Positions 1-11,600 of a stretch of 64,000 nt of DNA are shown piece after piece. Below the pieces are notes generated by a model that saw only the letters and a list, made by a program, of their open reading frames with translations, was not told the origin of the DNA and made no database searches. The stretch is from contig OW028585.1 in assembly GCA_932294295.1 (NCBI GenBank), positions 2,018,001 to 2,082,000 on the forward strand, given 5' to 3'. Source of the DNA: Alitta virens. Its lineage: Eukaryota > Annelida > Polychaeta > Phyllodocida > Nereididae. Position 1 is the stretch's first letter. The number at the start of each line of letters is the position of its first letter. The translations under genes were made by a program, and so were the position numbers.

Positions 1-2090
1 ATGGTGTAACACCTTGGTACATGCCAAGAATTGAAACGAGACAAACCTTCCAACCAAACACGAACTCGATCAGAAATGACCTCAGGAATTTATCTATCCC
101 AACCTAGGCCCTGTCTCCATAGATTTTGAAAAGAGACTGTTAAACCAATAATAAGGATTCAAGAGGGTCAACCAATAGTGCAACAAGACTCAAAATGACA
201 CGTTTATTCAACCTTTGTCTCTGCTAGAAAAGGCTTGTTTGACACCCACTTTGTCAATTTGAAATTAGCCTGACCCATCACACTGAGGGCCTCATGAACC
301 ATATGTCTTGCCTCAGTTTCACTGTTAACCCCTGAGAGCCAATCATCAACATACAAGTTTTCTCTTAGCTCCTTAATAACACTAGTACTTTCAAAAAAAT
401 CTTACTGATTCTTGATGGTAGCGTTTAGAATGAACAGACTACTTTGGTTGCCAAAGGGTACTCTAACTATTTGCATAACGCAAAGAACACCACTATTCTA
501 AGAAAACGATGTACATCCTGGTCTTCCCTTCTAACAGAAAGACCTTCTTAATATCGGCCATATGACTACAAGCAATTGCCTAAAGCAAATCAAAATTTCC
601 ACCAAACTGGGGACCAGATTTGGCCCTGTCTCAAGACAATTATTTAGAGAAACATTATTGGGCCCTTTGGCCGATGTATCAAACACAGGTCTAACTTTTG
701 TGCTGGTACTTGACTCTCTAACCACTGGCCTGTGTGTCAAATAAACGACTAACTAACTCCTCAGACAGAACTTCCTCAACAATCGGATTGACCTCCATTT
801 CATGCAAAGAAGAGTTGAGAATCCCTGTCCAGCTCATCAAAGACCTCAGCGTACTACCGGCGATCTAAAAATTATCCATCCGCATGGCACTTCAGCCATC
901 CTTCCAAGGAAATGCAACCTCGCATCTACTGGCTTTGATCTTCAAATTTCTTTCAAAGTTATTCAACAGCCCAAAAATGTATAATATATATAGTTATGGA
1001 ATATGGTAAGTCATACAAACAAAGCAACTGATGCGACAAAGTGGGCCTGCTAGTCCCTCTAAGTACTTTGGATAGAATCCATCCAAACATCTATTCCTGA
1101 GCCTCAAGGCCTTCAGGAATAGAGAGTACCTTGGGTTTAACTAACTGCCAGTAACAATCTAAACCAATCAAGACATCTACAGTAACCTCTCTGTCGAAAT
1201 ACTTGTTGGCAAATTGCAAATTTCGTCCGAAAAGACTCCAACAAATCCGCCAGCACATTCTTACAATACAATGAAGCACATACAACGGGGATTTCTGTGG
1301 CCAACACTGACGAAACATCAGAACAGCACTTTAACTGCAACCAACAGACATTTCTCAATTCTACTCTACTAGTTTTCCTGGTGCCAAATGTACCATAAGC
1401 AACATGTTCAGAACCAACAAAGTCTGGACTTACTGCCTTCACAAATCTACTTGACACATCGTACAACAAATGAGCCTTCACTGGACCCTTTCCACTTAAC
1501 ACTTCTACTGCAGCTGTCGGCATGACATTTTCTTATTGTCCCTCAGTGGACAATGCAATAGTTTCACTATTGAAAGCAACACTAGCTCCATTCTTAGTAT
1601 TGTCTTTGCTCTTCTCATCAGAAGAATGAGATTTTCTGCAGAACAACAAATGATGAGTTCCTTGACACTTACTACATTTCTGAGACTACAATCTTGTGCC
1701 AGATGATCTTTTCCCAAGCAATGGAAACACAAACCATTTTTTCAAATTAGTAAAATTCAAACAACATTGCGTTGGATGCGTACTCTTCTTGCACACTAGA
1801 CAACTAATTGCTTCCTTAGAAGCGGTCTGCAAAGCTGTGGCTGAAGGCCTGTGCTTTTTCTCTTCAACCTTAACTTCAGGTTTCAACAAAGTCTTGAAAG
1901 TCTGCGACTTCTCTTGTAGAGAAATCTCCTTTCCTAAGAATTCTAGTTACCATTCTATCTAGTAACCATTCTAAGTCACTTTTATTTTTCATCACTGTTA
2001 TAAGTCCAATCCATCCGGACATCAGCTGGAAGACAAGACAGAACTATTGGGATTCAACCAGACACTCTATTGTTTTCCTGTGATTCATAA
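1..2090 (-). mobile_element. BEL/Pao LTR retrotransposon remnant (gag tail, protease, RT)
   Basis: Reading the minus strand from 2090 downward gives, in order, a Gag tail (LPADVRMDW near 2000), two zinc knuckles (CLVCKKSTHPTQCC within 1889-1686; CFHCLGKDHLAQDC within 1732-1505), an aspartic-protease-like segment at 1523-1091 (MPTAAVEVL, then VLIGLDCYW), and reverse transcriptase at about 740-200 with FDTSAKGPNNVSLNN, VRVPFGNQSS and the catalytic YVDD box at 339-353. Post-RT sequence (KRVILSLVALL) runs to the left edge, so RNase H and integrase lie outside. This order and the zinc-knuckle/protease pairing are typical of BEL/Pao. The copy is dead: frames change between knuckles and protease, a stop interrupts RT near 420, and the protease active site reads D-V-S-S instead of D-S/T-G. 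I saw no LTR. The short minus-strand ORFs here are pieces of this element. Confidence 0.88.
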
Positions 2091-3107
2091 TAGTCGTTTT
2101 CAGAAAAATGTAAAGGTTTTTGAGCAGAAGTAGGCATGCAGTGGTTTTACCCTATTTTGAGAGTGCTGAATCCAAATCTGCTGCATACCAAGTTCTATTT
2201 TTAGATTTAACCCTTCATAATGGCGAAAAAACTAAATGGCAGCCAAAATCGCCAATTTAGAAATATCTTTAGTTCTGTTAGCTAGAAACACAATCTTTGT
2301 GTCAATTCTGATGTTTTAGAAATGGGGTATCTGATAAAAGTGGTTTCATGGTCATAATATGTATCCTTAGACAGATAAATGCTAAATTTGTAACTTTAAT
2401 CAAAAATATAGGCATTAAACAGAGGTGGTAGAGATAATCCTTAAGTTTTGTGTATACCAGTGCTATTTGGTCTGAAATGAAGTTTTTAAGAATTACCTCA
2501 GTGCTATCCATATATTACATATGTCTTTGAAATCTTAAAATATTAGTTGCATGCACACAGTTGTTATATATAGATGTGCAGTGATGGAGCATATTTAGGT
2601 AGTTGTGCTTCAAACTCAATCCAGTGAAGCCACCTTTCTTGTCATTTCCAGAGATTCATTAGTATATATTATTGCATTGAGAGCAGATTTCACTAAAGAA
2701 TTTTACAATGAGTATGTACGCCATAATAGACAGGCTACCTTAATTATATCCTAGCTTACAGAGATCTTGAAACATTACCGTTATAGATTTTTAACCCAGC
2801 TCTACTGAGCATTTGGCCAGATAATGCACGTAATAAACATATTTATTAACTAGCTGGCATATTATTCAACAATATATACCTATTTATAAGTATATGACAT
2901 AAAAGGTCGCCCATCGTGCAGGGTAGGTTGCCTGGTGGCAATTAACACAACATGGATGGCTGTTAAGATTGTCAATTCAAGTATTTAGGTAATGGCAGAT
3001 TTTTGGTTATTCGACATTAGCAATGTATATTTGTCAAGGAAAATCCATGCAAAATAATTTGGGAATGAATAAGCATTAAATGGATTTTCATGACTTCATG
3101 ATCTTAC
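2091..3107. other. AT-rich stretch, nothing recognised
   Basis: No exon, RNA gene or repeat family seen on either strand. The transition to the repeat block begins at about 3108. Confidence 0.5.
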
Positions 3108-4600
3108 CATGAAGTCAGCTACCAGTCAGCTACCAGTCAGCTACCATTCAGCTACCATCCAGCTACCAGAAAAGTGAACTCAGCTCCCAGTTCTAGTTCC
3201 CAGTCAGCTACCATCCAGCTACCAGAAAAGTGAACTCAGTTCCCAGGTCTAGTTCCCAGTCAGCTACCAGTCAGTTCCCAGAAAAGTGAAGTCAGCTCCC
3301 AGTTCTAGTTCCTAGTTAATTTGTCATTAAAAGTTCCTAGAAAAAATATCTGGGCAAATGTTTGGTTATTGGAAAGTTAGCTATAAAGTAAGCATGCACC
3401 ATTGTTTGTATCAATGAATAGCTGATGGAATAGTAGGCACCAATAATTGGTACCAATAAATAGCCAATAGATTAGGCTTTTTAGTAAATACACTACCAAA
3501 TGTCTGCTACCATTCTAAATACCAAGCTCCCAGATTTTAATGTGTCGTTTTCTCAAAAATATGTTACCTTGCTCAACAAATTTCTGGTAGCTGGATAGTT
3601 AGCTATCCAGTAAGTACCAGTATTTGGTACCATTAAATAGCCAATAGATTAGGCTTTCTAGTAAATACACTACCAAATTTCTGCTACCATTCTAAATACC
3701 CAGATCCCAGATTTATATGCACCATTTTCCACAAAAATTTAATTTTGCTCAACAAATTTCTGGTAGCTAGATAATTAGCAATCCAGTAAGCACCAGTATT
3801 TGGTACCATTCAATAGCCAATAGATTAGAATATCTAGTAATTACACTAACAAATTTCTGCTGCTATTGTATATACCCAGCTCCCAGAATTTTACGTGGCA
3901 TTTTCTTTAAGCAAATTTTACTTAGCCAAACAAACTTTTGGTAACTGGATAGTTAGCTATGCAGTAAGCACCCAATATTTGGTACCATTAAATAGCCACG
4001 GGATTAAGCTATCTAGTAAATACACTACCAAATTCTGCTACTATTCAATATACCCAGCTCCCAGAATTTTATGTGATATACTTAGCCAAACAAACTTCCA
4101 GTAACCGGATAATTAGGTATCCAGTAACCAATGTTTGGTACCATTAAATAGCCAAGGGATTAGGCTATCTAGTAAATATACTACGAAATGTTTGCTACTT
4201 CTCTATATACCTATCTTCCAGATCTGTATGTGTCATTTTCCAAACAAAAATTAACTGTGCTGAACAAATTTCTGGTAGCTGGATAGTTAGCTACCCAGCA
4301 AGCACCAATATTTGTTACCATTATATAGTCAATATATTTGGCTATGTCTTAAATCACTACCAAATTTCTGCTACCATTCTAAATACCCAGCTCCAAGAAA
4401 TGTATGTGTCATTTTCCACAAAAATATAACTTTGCTCAATAATTTTCTGGTAGCTGGATAGTTAGCAATCCAGTAAGCCCCAATATTTCGTACCATTAAA
4501 TGATAGATTAGGTTATCTAGCAAAAATACTGCCTATAGTTTCTGCTACCCTTCTAAATATCCAGCTTACAGATTTTAATTTGACATTTTCTCTGAAAGAG
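3108..4600 (+). mobile_element. Foldback-type element, copy 1 (truncated)
   Basis: The left end (3108-3330) is built of short repeats: CAGCTACCAGT and CAGTTCCCAG arranged in larger ~45-bp units with AAAGTGAACTCAG. About seven diverged tandem units of roughly 150-182 bp follow, each with GCCAATAGATTAGGCT, TAAATACACTACCAAAT, AATACCCAGCTCCCAG and TTTCTGGTAGCTGGATAG. The phase marker ATTAGGCT recurs near 3471, 3651, 3830, 4012, 4160, 4340 and 4510. The copy is the reverse complement of the right half of the 28.6-30.3 kb copy and lacks the second terminal arm. No transposase is encoded, so it is non-autonomous. Confidence 0.8.
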
Positions 4601-5198
4601 GTTGCTGTGATCGCAATACACAAAAAAGGGCCAAGTTGGCCAAGTGAGTTGTTCATCTCCTGTTTGAGCTACTGTAAGCCATGTTACATTATCTGTGACA
4701 AAAGTGTCTGTGAAGGGTTGGGATCTAGGAAGAATGTGTAAGGTGTCCTAAAACTATTTTTTTTAATTGAATTATCAAATGAAATTGAATTGAACTTAGT
4801 TTTGTTCAAAGTTGATGAAACACAGATATTTTGAATGTTAAATTGAAATTTACTATAGATAACCAAAATGTTTGATATTTGTAGAAAACAGCAGTATTAA
4901 AATAGCTAGAAATATAAAAAAATCATTCCTTTTAAGTAGTAATATAAGTTGTAATTCAGATATAAATGTCAAGGTGGCTGAGGTAAGCTAATGAAAGATA
5001 ATAATAATGAGAACCATGCAAAACAGTACAGCAATAAGCATATAAGCTAGCATAGAAGGGGTGTAATAATTGATACTCCCCCTACCTTCAAATCTAATAT
5101 TTTTCAAAGCGTTTCTAATTGAGGTACAGACTGACAGCTGACAACATCGTAAAGGAGCGTTAACACTATCACGTTTAAGACCTACTTATGACCACGTA
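4601..5198. other. No feature recognised
   Basis: AT-rich sequence after the foldback element. The ORF-like run on the minus strand at 4684-4866 has no splice context or recognisable motif. Confidence 0.45.
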
Positions 5199-5292
5199 CG
5201 TCAAAAATTGGCTATACATGCTCACTCGTGGCTTTGTTAATCACAAATAACTTCTTTCTACAAGCGTACATGGGGTAATCGTAGACATTTGT
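5199..5292 (+). repeat. End fragment of the 17.2-kb CpG-rich element family
   Basis: This segment (AATTGGCTATACATGC, then GTTAATCAC, ACTTCTTTCTAC, GTACATGGGG) matches, in inverse orientation, the right end of the element at 17215-17687, including the outermost bases. The CpG-rich minisatellite of the longer copy is absent here. Confidence 0.65.
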
Positions 5293-5840
5293 GAAAAAAT
5301 TTGCTAAATATCTATATTCTAACATACCCACTGGGCTGTTGAAATATCTGGTATGATAGCATACAGTGGTTTGGTTTCAGTTGAGTTAAAAGTTAGGCCC
5401 TCGCATTATTGCAATCAGTTCAGTTTGAGGTGAAATGGAGGAGGTGAGATGGACAATAATGTTCTCCGGAGCAATGCTTGCAAACTTGTAAAATGATCTC
5501 GTCATTTTAGGAGATCATAGGTATGTTGTCAGTTAATACGACTAGACTTGACTGAACTCCAAACCGTTCAACCTTTTTTTATTTAAAGTCTCGAAGTGAG
5601 CTAAAAATGCATAAAATGAGTTTGTATGGTAACCAGGTCATCAGTCATTTCACTTACCGGCAAGTGGACGCCTGCCAGCCTAGCTTCTGGATCTCTGTTA
5701 ATAGTTCAGCGCCAACTTTCGGTCGACTTTTGAGCGGTATTTTTGGGCATTATAAGGCCTTTGCCACTCCATACTTCATTGTTAGATTAAGCAATGATAA
5801 GAAGACCAGTATATAGAATAATAATTATGTAAAATTTAAT
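5293..5840. other. No gene recognised
   Basis: Contains a 69-residue ORF at 5607-5816 (+) with no known motif and no good splice sites. ATGGAGGAG followed by GTGAGA near 5435 could be a short 5' exon, but nothing downstream supports it. Confidence 0.4.
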
Positions 5841-5844
5841 GCTA

Positions 5845-6480
5845 GGTTAAAGAGACCAATGAATATAAAATATACCTGAATGCTTTATTAGGGAGACCAG
5901 TGTATGAAATATTAATACTTTTACACTAGATTAAGGAGACCATAATATATGGACAAGATTATTTTTGCTGCATTATGGAGACCAATCACAATATACTTAT
6001 GCTAAAGAATGGAGACAAGTTATTTCAATATTGCATATTTTTCAGCTAGATTTTTAGTCCAACAAATAGTTTTAGTCTCTCTCAGAAGGAGGGTACTAGG
6101 GAAGGGAAGGGATATATACCTGTAACACACAAGGAAAAGGGGGTCCAGCTGAAAAGGGTTGGGTAATTACAAGGGGGTAGTGCTCATAAATGTATATATT
6201 ATGTATTGAACACTAATCAGACCAATGTAATCATTATGTACTCTAAATTAAGGAGACCAATGTGCATACATTATGCATTACACATTAAGGAGACCGGTCT
6301 CCCTAATAGGTATTATTTATTTATTTATTTTTAAGTAGACCGATGTCCTTGTATATTTTTACTGATGGAAGCTGGGCTGAATTCAAATAATACATGTGAC
6401 AAGAGGTGATGAGGGCATGAATTTACCACCTTTAGAATGGCAAATAAAAGCTTTTTTCTCCCGGTCTCCCTAATCAGTAA
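5845..6480. repeat. Degenerate GGAGACC-containing repeats
   Basis: The phrase (T)AAGGAGACCA recurs every ~40-50 bases, for example near 5852, 5891, 5935, 5975, 6010, 6250 and 6287, each followed by AT-rich filler. At about 6290 the motif meets its own complement, forming the 14-bp palindrome GGAGACCGGTCTCC. Reverse-orientation copies (GGTCTCCCTAAT) follow at about 6461. It looks like a decayed tandem array with an internal inversion. Confidence 0.55.
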
Positions 6481-6509
6481 TTTATAATATGGTCTACCTA
6501 ATGAAGATA

Positions 6510-6511
6510 GT

Positions 6512-6548
<37 letters not shown>

Positions 6549-7001
6549 TATATCACATGCATACAGTAACCCTCAATACATAAATTACTGCAGTTAATAC
6601 TGTTCCTTATCACAATGTTAATTTAAGTACAACATTTGAATTTGGAGTACATACAAAAAGGCATACTCAGCAGTTATATACATATACAAAAAAGCTTATA
6701 GTGCAGAGACTGCTATGATGGTTGATGACCAAAACATTCATTAGGCATCAATATTTACAAGAAATGTTCCAAGGGATTTTACAAGCTCAGGCTCTTTTGA
6801 TTTCATGGTGATCTTAAATTTGTCTTCTTTGTTTAGTTGCTGAAAATTTTCTGTGTGGTCTTTAGCTATTTTAAAGAGGTCCTCAGGATTAAGTGTGTTA
6901 TGTGGGCATACTATGAGACAATGTTTTTCATCTTCGCTTTCATGCATATTGCATTTTAGACATAATCTCTCAATTGCTGGCAACATAGTGTAAAAGTCCA
7001 T
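6510..7001 (-). mobile_element. LINE 3' end (RT C-terminus) with (TA)n tail
   Basis: The minus-strand frame 7001-6741 encodes an 86-residue C-terminal LINE segment: LPAIERLCLKCNMHESEDE, then HCLIVCPHN. This is the cysteine-rich ERLCxxC...EDExHxxxxC motif found after reverse transcriptase in many non-LTR elements. The stop is at 6741, then about 200 bp of 3' UTR runs to a (TA)n run at 6515-6545, where the family ends. The plus-strand copy at 8360-10405 has the same 3' UTR and also ends in (TA)n, so the microsatellite is part of the element's 3' terminus. The 5' part is missing. Confidence 0.8.
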
Positions 7002-8011
7002 CCGTTAAGACTCCAGTTTAATGGCGTTGCAGTCCAAAAGTCAGAGTGACTGTCCAATGTAGACTTTCAACTGAGTCATCCTCTCAGCATGAAACAAGAC
7101 AAGTTCTTCCAGTTCCAATATGTATAGAGTTCCAAAGTGCAGTAAGCACAAGTAGTAACACAAAGACAGTATATCTTGCTTCCTCAGTTCCAAATGCTGT
7201 TCTAGGATAAAACTGATGTTTTTATGGGTGCATAGGCTTATGTATTAAAGGTACAATTCATGAAGTTTCCCCCCAGCAGGGCTGAGAGGGAATTATCAAC
7301 CAATCACATCACAGTAAATTCAGTAATCATTCACATTGCATGGGGTGATACCTCCCCCAAACAGGGCTGCTACCAGCATCTTTCTCCAAATTCTGCCAGG
7401 GATTAGGGCAGCTAAGACAATGGAGAAGAAGTAGACTCCTTGCAGTGCACTGCATTGTGCTGAGGCTATTTATAGCTCAAGTCACAATGGGCTACTGTGC
7501 ACAGTATCAACTTTGGCTTGGTCAGCAGTTTTGGAGGGAAAGTTTTGGAGGGAAAGTTAGCTCCTCCCACAATTCAGGACTCAGTAGTGAGGCATCCTAA
7601 CAGGGCAATGCATTCACACAATACTGATAATAAATCAATAATTAGAAATAACCATTCAATCAATTAATAATTATAAATAAACTTTCAATTAATTAATGAT
7701 TGGAAATAAACATTCAATCAATTAATAATACAATCAATCAATTAATAATACAATCAATCAACTCCTTGCAGCAGGCTAATTTAACATAAAGCTAAGCATG
7801 AGTAACCAGAAATTACTGACACATGTGAGCAGAGCAGTGACTGGCACAATGAAATGATGAGGACATGCATTTAAGTCACACATGAGCAGAGGCCTGCATG
7901 GTGCAGGTGCATTGAAGTGCAACAATATTGCACCTGACATGTGCTTGTATAATATAAACATTTAACAACAAGCAAAGTGTATAAGGCTAAGCAATTGCTA
8001 GAGCAGACAAA
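7002..8011. other. Unassigned, with an AATC/AATT-rich low-complexity patch
   Basis: No gene seen. From 7615 to 7765 the sequence is a degenerate AATCAATTAATAAT-type microsatellite. Around 7265 and 7345 two similar phrases (CCCCCAGCAGGGCTGA / CCCCCAAACAGGGCTG) suggest another old repeat. Confidence 0.45.
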
Positions 8012-8335
8012 AATGCTCAAGGCAAGTGTAATGAAGAGTGTACATAATAGTTGTATCTGACATGTATATACATCCCTTGCTCAAGGCAAGTGTAATGAAG
8101 AGTGCACACAATCAATGTACCTAACATAATTCTACCAACATGTATGTACATCCTTTGCCTAGGGCAAGTGTAACGAGGAGTGTACCTAATAATTGTGCCT
8201 GACCTGTGTGTACATCCTTTGCTTAAGGCAAGTGTAATGAGGAGTGTACAATCACTGCACCTGACATATTATTCTGACTGACATGCATGTACATCCTTTG
8301 CCTAGAGCAAGTGTAACGAGGAGTGTACAGCATGG
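8012..8335. repeat. Alternating ~64/80-bp minisatellite
   Basis: Four and a half units begin with GCAAGTGTAAYGARGAGTG (near 8018, 8085, 8164, 8228, 8307) and end with TGTACATCCTTTGC. Every second unit carries an extra ~16 bases (CATAATTCTACCAA or equivalent), giving a dimeric higher-order repeat. Confidence 0.75.
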
Positions 8336-8359
8336 TCATGCCATACTGTAATATGACAA

Positions 8360-10405
8360 TTGATAAGTGGCTGCAAGGGGCTGCACTTTACAATAGGGTT
8401 TCCATGTCTACCTATTTCTATTTCGTTAATTATGTTAGCTTACTCTAAATCTGGCTATTTTCTGCAATCAGCATCCTATTCCTTTGACAACCCTTTATAT
8501 ACTCATATCTGTGATAGTGTAATTACAGATGAGGAAGTAACAATACACCTAAAGAAATTAAAATGCAATACAATTCTGCAACATCACTCCAAAGCAGCAT
8601 AAATTATCTGCATGAATTCAGCTAAAAGTGCAATCTAATTGTGAATGTAGGAATAAATAAAATAATTAAATTTGGTAATAACAGACAAAATCAAATTTTA
8701 CTATGATACCCAAGAAATTGAGAATGTTAAATATCTTGGCCATGTGTTAACAAACAAATGTAACTTGCACAAAAATAATTACTGCTTATCTTGTTACACA
8801 AGCACAAAAAGCATTTTTTGCTTTGCAAAGTGACACCAAGCAGACACTAGGACGTATTACTCCTAAACTTGCCCTCAAAATGTTTGACACATATATTTTA
8901 GCAATCCTTGTGTATAATAATTGTGAAATGCGGTCCAGTAACAAACCTGTAAATGAATTAGAGAAGGAATAATTAGGATACCTAAATAATATGTTAGGAA
9001 TTAGGAAACAGACCTCATCAAAAGCTGTGTATGGTGAGACTGGCAGATTCCCATTACATGTCAGACAACAGTTTAAAATGATCAACTATTGGATTAAACT
9101 AGAAAAAGCTGCCAGCTAATAATAAAAATGTTTAAATGAGCAAACAGATATGCACACTTCTGGTAATAATGCTTGGGTTGGGATAATATTCATATGCTCA
9201 ATGAACATTATCCACAAAGAGCCCATTTAAGAGCTAGAATCCATTGCTAAAACGTTCAAATCCAAAATCTACGAGAAATGTCCAGAAACCATACAGCAAA
9301 AACTTAGAACTTATAAACTCATCAATACTGATTACAGGCTAGAACCCTACCTTCTACTAAACCTTAGCAGAAAAATGCATAATGAAATAGCCCGATTTAG
9401 AGTAAGCTCACATAATTTACGAATTGAAATAGGTTGACATGAAAACCCTATATTGCCAGCAGTTGAGAGATTAGGGTAGGTTGATTTCAGAAGTGTGGCC
9501 TCGGACTAGTCTTGATGACGAGATGGTGGGGTACTGAAAACATCTCAAACACTTTTATGTGCCCGCATGATGTCATTATTTGAGGATTTACTATCATATC
9601 AATATGTATGTCGTAATCCTACCATTGAAATGTGCACTGAAATAAAGGTATTTGGCATATGCAGAATAAATTTGTTTAAGTATACAAGGTATTTCTGAAA
9701 AGGAGAGGGAAATCTTAGCCTATATCAGTGAAATGGGTTTATTTACTGACATTTCACTGAAAATTAACATTTTTAGAGGCTGCAGCAGTTGGCAGACTGC
9801 ACTGTCTATGGTCTGCAGTAGAAGGCAACATGATATGTGTGTGTGCTGAAGCTGCTGATGAATGCATGTGATTGACTGGTTGTCATCCTTCCATTTGAGC
9901 ACATTGCCAGATATTGAAAGAATGGACAGAAAAAGGAAATGTGCAGTAACTGAAAAGAGAATGCAACAAATTTTTCTGGTCAGCCTTCCCCTTTGCATGA
10001 AATCAAAGATGAAAAACATTGTCTCATAGTATGCCCACATAACACACTTAATCGTGTGGACCACGCAGAAATTTTGAGCAACTAAACAAGAAGACAAATT
10101 TATGGCCATCATGAAATCAAAAGAGCCTGAGCTGTTAAAATCCCTTGGAAAATTTCTTGTAAATATTGATGCCTAATGAATGTTTTGGTCATCATCCATC
10201 GTCAAGCATTAACCATCAACCCCGAAAGCAGCAGTTTCTGCACTATAAGCATTTAGTATATAACTGTTGCCTATTCCCTTTTTGTATATACTCCTAATTC
10301 AAATGTTGTGCTTAATTAACAGTGTGATAACGAACAGTATTAACAGCAGTAATATATGTATTTAGGGTTACAGTGTACATGTGATATATGTCTATATATA
10401 TATAT
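8360..10405 (+). mobile_element. LINE remnant, RT region to (TA)n 3' end, interrupted
   Basis: Pieces of one non-LTR polyprotein appear in order on the plus strand: VITDEEVTIHLKKLKCN near 8510-8570 (upstream of RT), a deletion of the catalytic core, ENVKYLGHVLTNKCN near 8715, LGIRKQTSSKAVYGETGRFP near 8995, ARFRVSSHNLRIEIG near 9395 and LPAVERL near 9465. The C-terminal DEKHCLIVCPHNTLN-type frame resumes near 10007, and the stop lies just before AATGAATGTTTTGG at about 10178. Several stops and shifts make it dead. The last part is the inverse of 6510-7001, and both end in (TA)n. A foreign block at about 9480-9996 splits the Cys-rich motif. Confidence 0.82.
9480..9996. mobile_element. ~520-bp insertion inside the LINE
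   Basis: The intact family sequence (6510-7001 copy) has only about 17 bases between GAGAGATTA and GCATGAAA. Here the same flanks are about 520 bp apart. The block holds TGATGACGAGATGG, AATAAAGG and a CTGCAG-rich segment, but no coding motif or terminal repeats that I recognise. Confidence 0.55.
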
Positions 10406-10409
10406 ATAT

Positions 10410-11230
10410 TTAGTTAACAAATGTATGTAAACGAAACTTAATGCTCATATTACCGTGCTATTGTTCAGCAACTGGGACCATGGATGTATAGATAATCTAT
10501 TGATGATGTTTACCTTTAACTTTCATACCATGTATACATATATTGAACTGAAATAGTGAGTAGAAGTAGACTTTACATGTGTTTATCTGTTATTTTTTGA
10601 CAAATGTATCATGTATGGTATTGCTGTGTAAAAGCATATATATATATGTATATATACTGATGATTTTTTTAACCTATTTAAGGTAACTAAATTTACTTTT
10701 ATAAACAGACCATACCAAATATCTGGATTTCCTTCAATATCTAAAATTGTTGAAGTAAAGTTATTAAATATCTGGATAGATCGCTCATCCTCCATGATTG
10801 CTACATTTCCTACCTTTACTGATTAGGGTATATCAATCGAGGTGAAGGTGGCCAGTGACTTGTCAGGGTGAATTCTCATGGTACAAATGATAATGTCTCC
10901 TATAAAAAAAACTGGCTAAAATCCTTTTAAGAATATACTGACATGTCTACTTGTTTAGTGCAACAAAGAAATGTTGACTTTTATACACTTACTTTATCAG
11001 CAAATGAAGGTAGATGAACTTTTGATATGAACCCTCACTTTAATTGTTTGTGGTTCTGCCAAGTGATGCTTTTTCATATTATGTATACAAATCATGCCCC
11101 TTATATCACCTATTTGAATTATATTTATGTCTAATTTATGTGCTTTAGGAGCTAAAACTGTAAAGAAAATTAGATAAACCTATTTATCTGTAATCTGGTT
11201 GTTTTTATTTTCTTCATGGTGATGCAATGT
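10410..11230. other. No feature recognised apart from the orphan exon candidate
   Basis: AT-rich sequence with scattered short (TA)n and (TATG)n runs near 10635-10660. No repeat family identified. Confidence 0.4.
10697..10800 (-). CDS. Candidate orphan internal exon (unidentified)
   Basis: On the minus strand, a 104-nt open segment starts after a TAG acceptor (10801-10803) and ends at a GTAAAT donor (10696-10691). It reads IMEDERSIQIFNNFTSTIL followed by DIEGNPDIWYGLFIK. The composition looks protein-like, but the polypyrimidine tract is poor and I found no partner exon. It could equally be part of a decayed transposon. I recognise no family. Confidence 0.2.
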
Positions 11231-11600
11231 ATTGGCAATGATAGCTGCTGTCAATGAAATCATATGTCACCTGCTATAGTTGAAAATGAGCTGCCATTAT
11301 ACAGATTGCTTTTCAACTCTCAAATTATATTATTGCAGAACTGTCACGACATGTTGTTGGAAATGACTGACACAACGCTTATAATTTATGTACTTGTGCA
11401 GTTTGAGTTCTTAAAGATGAGAACATTTTGATGAATACTTTCTTGACATGAAGTATTATGTGAATGCCTGTTCGATCAACTTAATGAAAATGCTATGCAA
11501 ATATAGTATGTGAATGTCACTCAATTATATCAAAGATCAACTGAGAGAAAATGGTCACCAATATGGCAAGTGAATATCATCTAATTTATCCAAGATCAGT
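11230..11600. repeat. Dispersed repeat, related to 48.3-50.3 kb
   Basis: TGTATTGGCAATGATAGC, TGTCAATGAAATCATATGTC and CAACTCTCAAATTATATTATTG have close counterparts at about 49822-49862 and 48372-48400. From 11440 to 11600 a degenerate ~70-bp repeat is visible (TGTGAATGYC...GATCAACT...AAAATG). Non-coding and very old. Confidence 0.5.
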
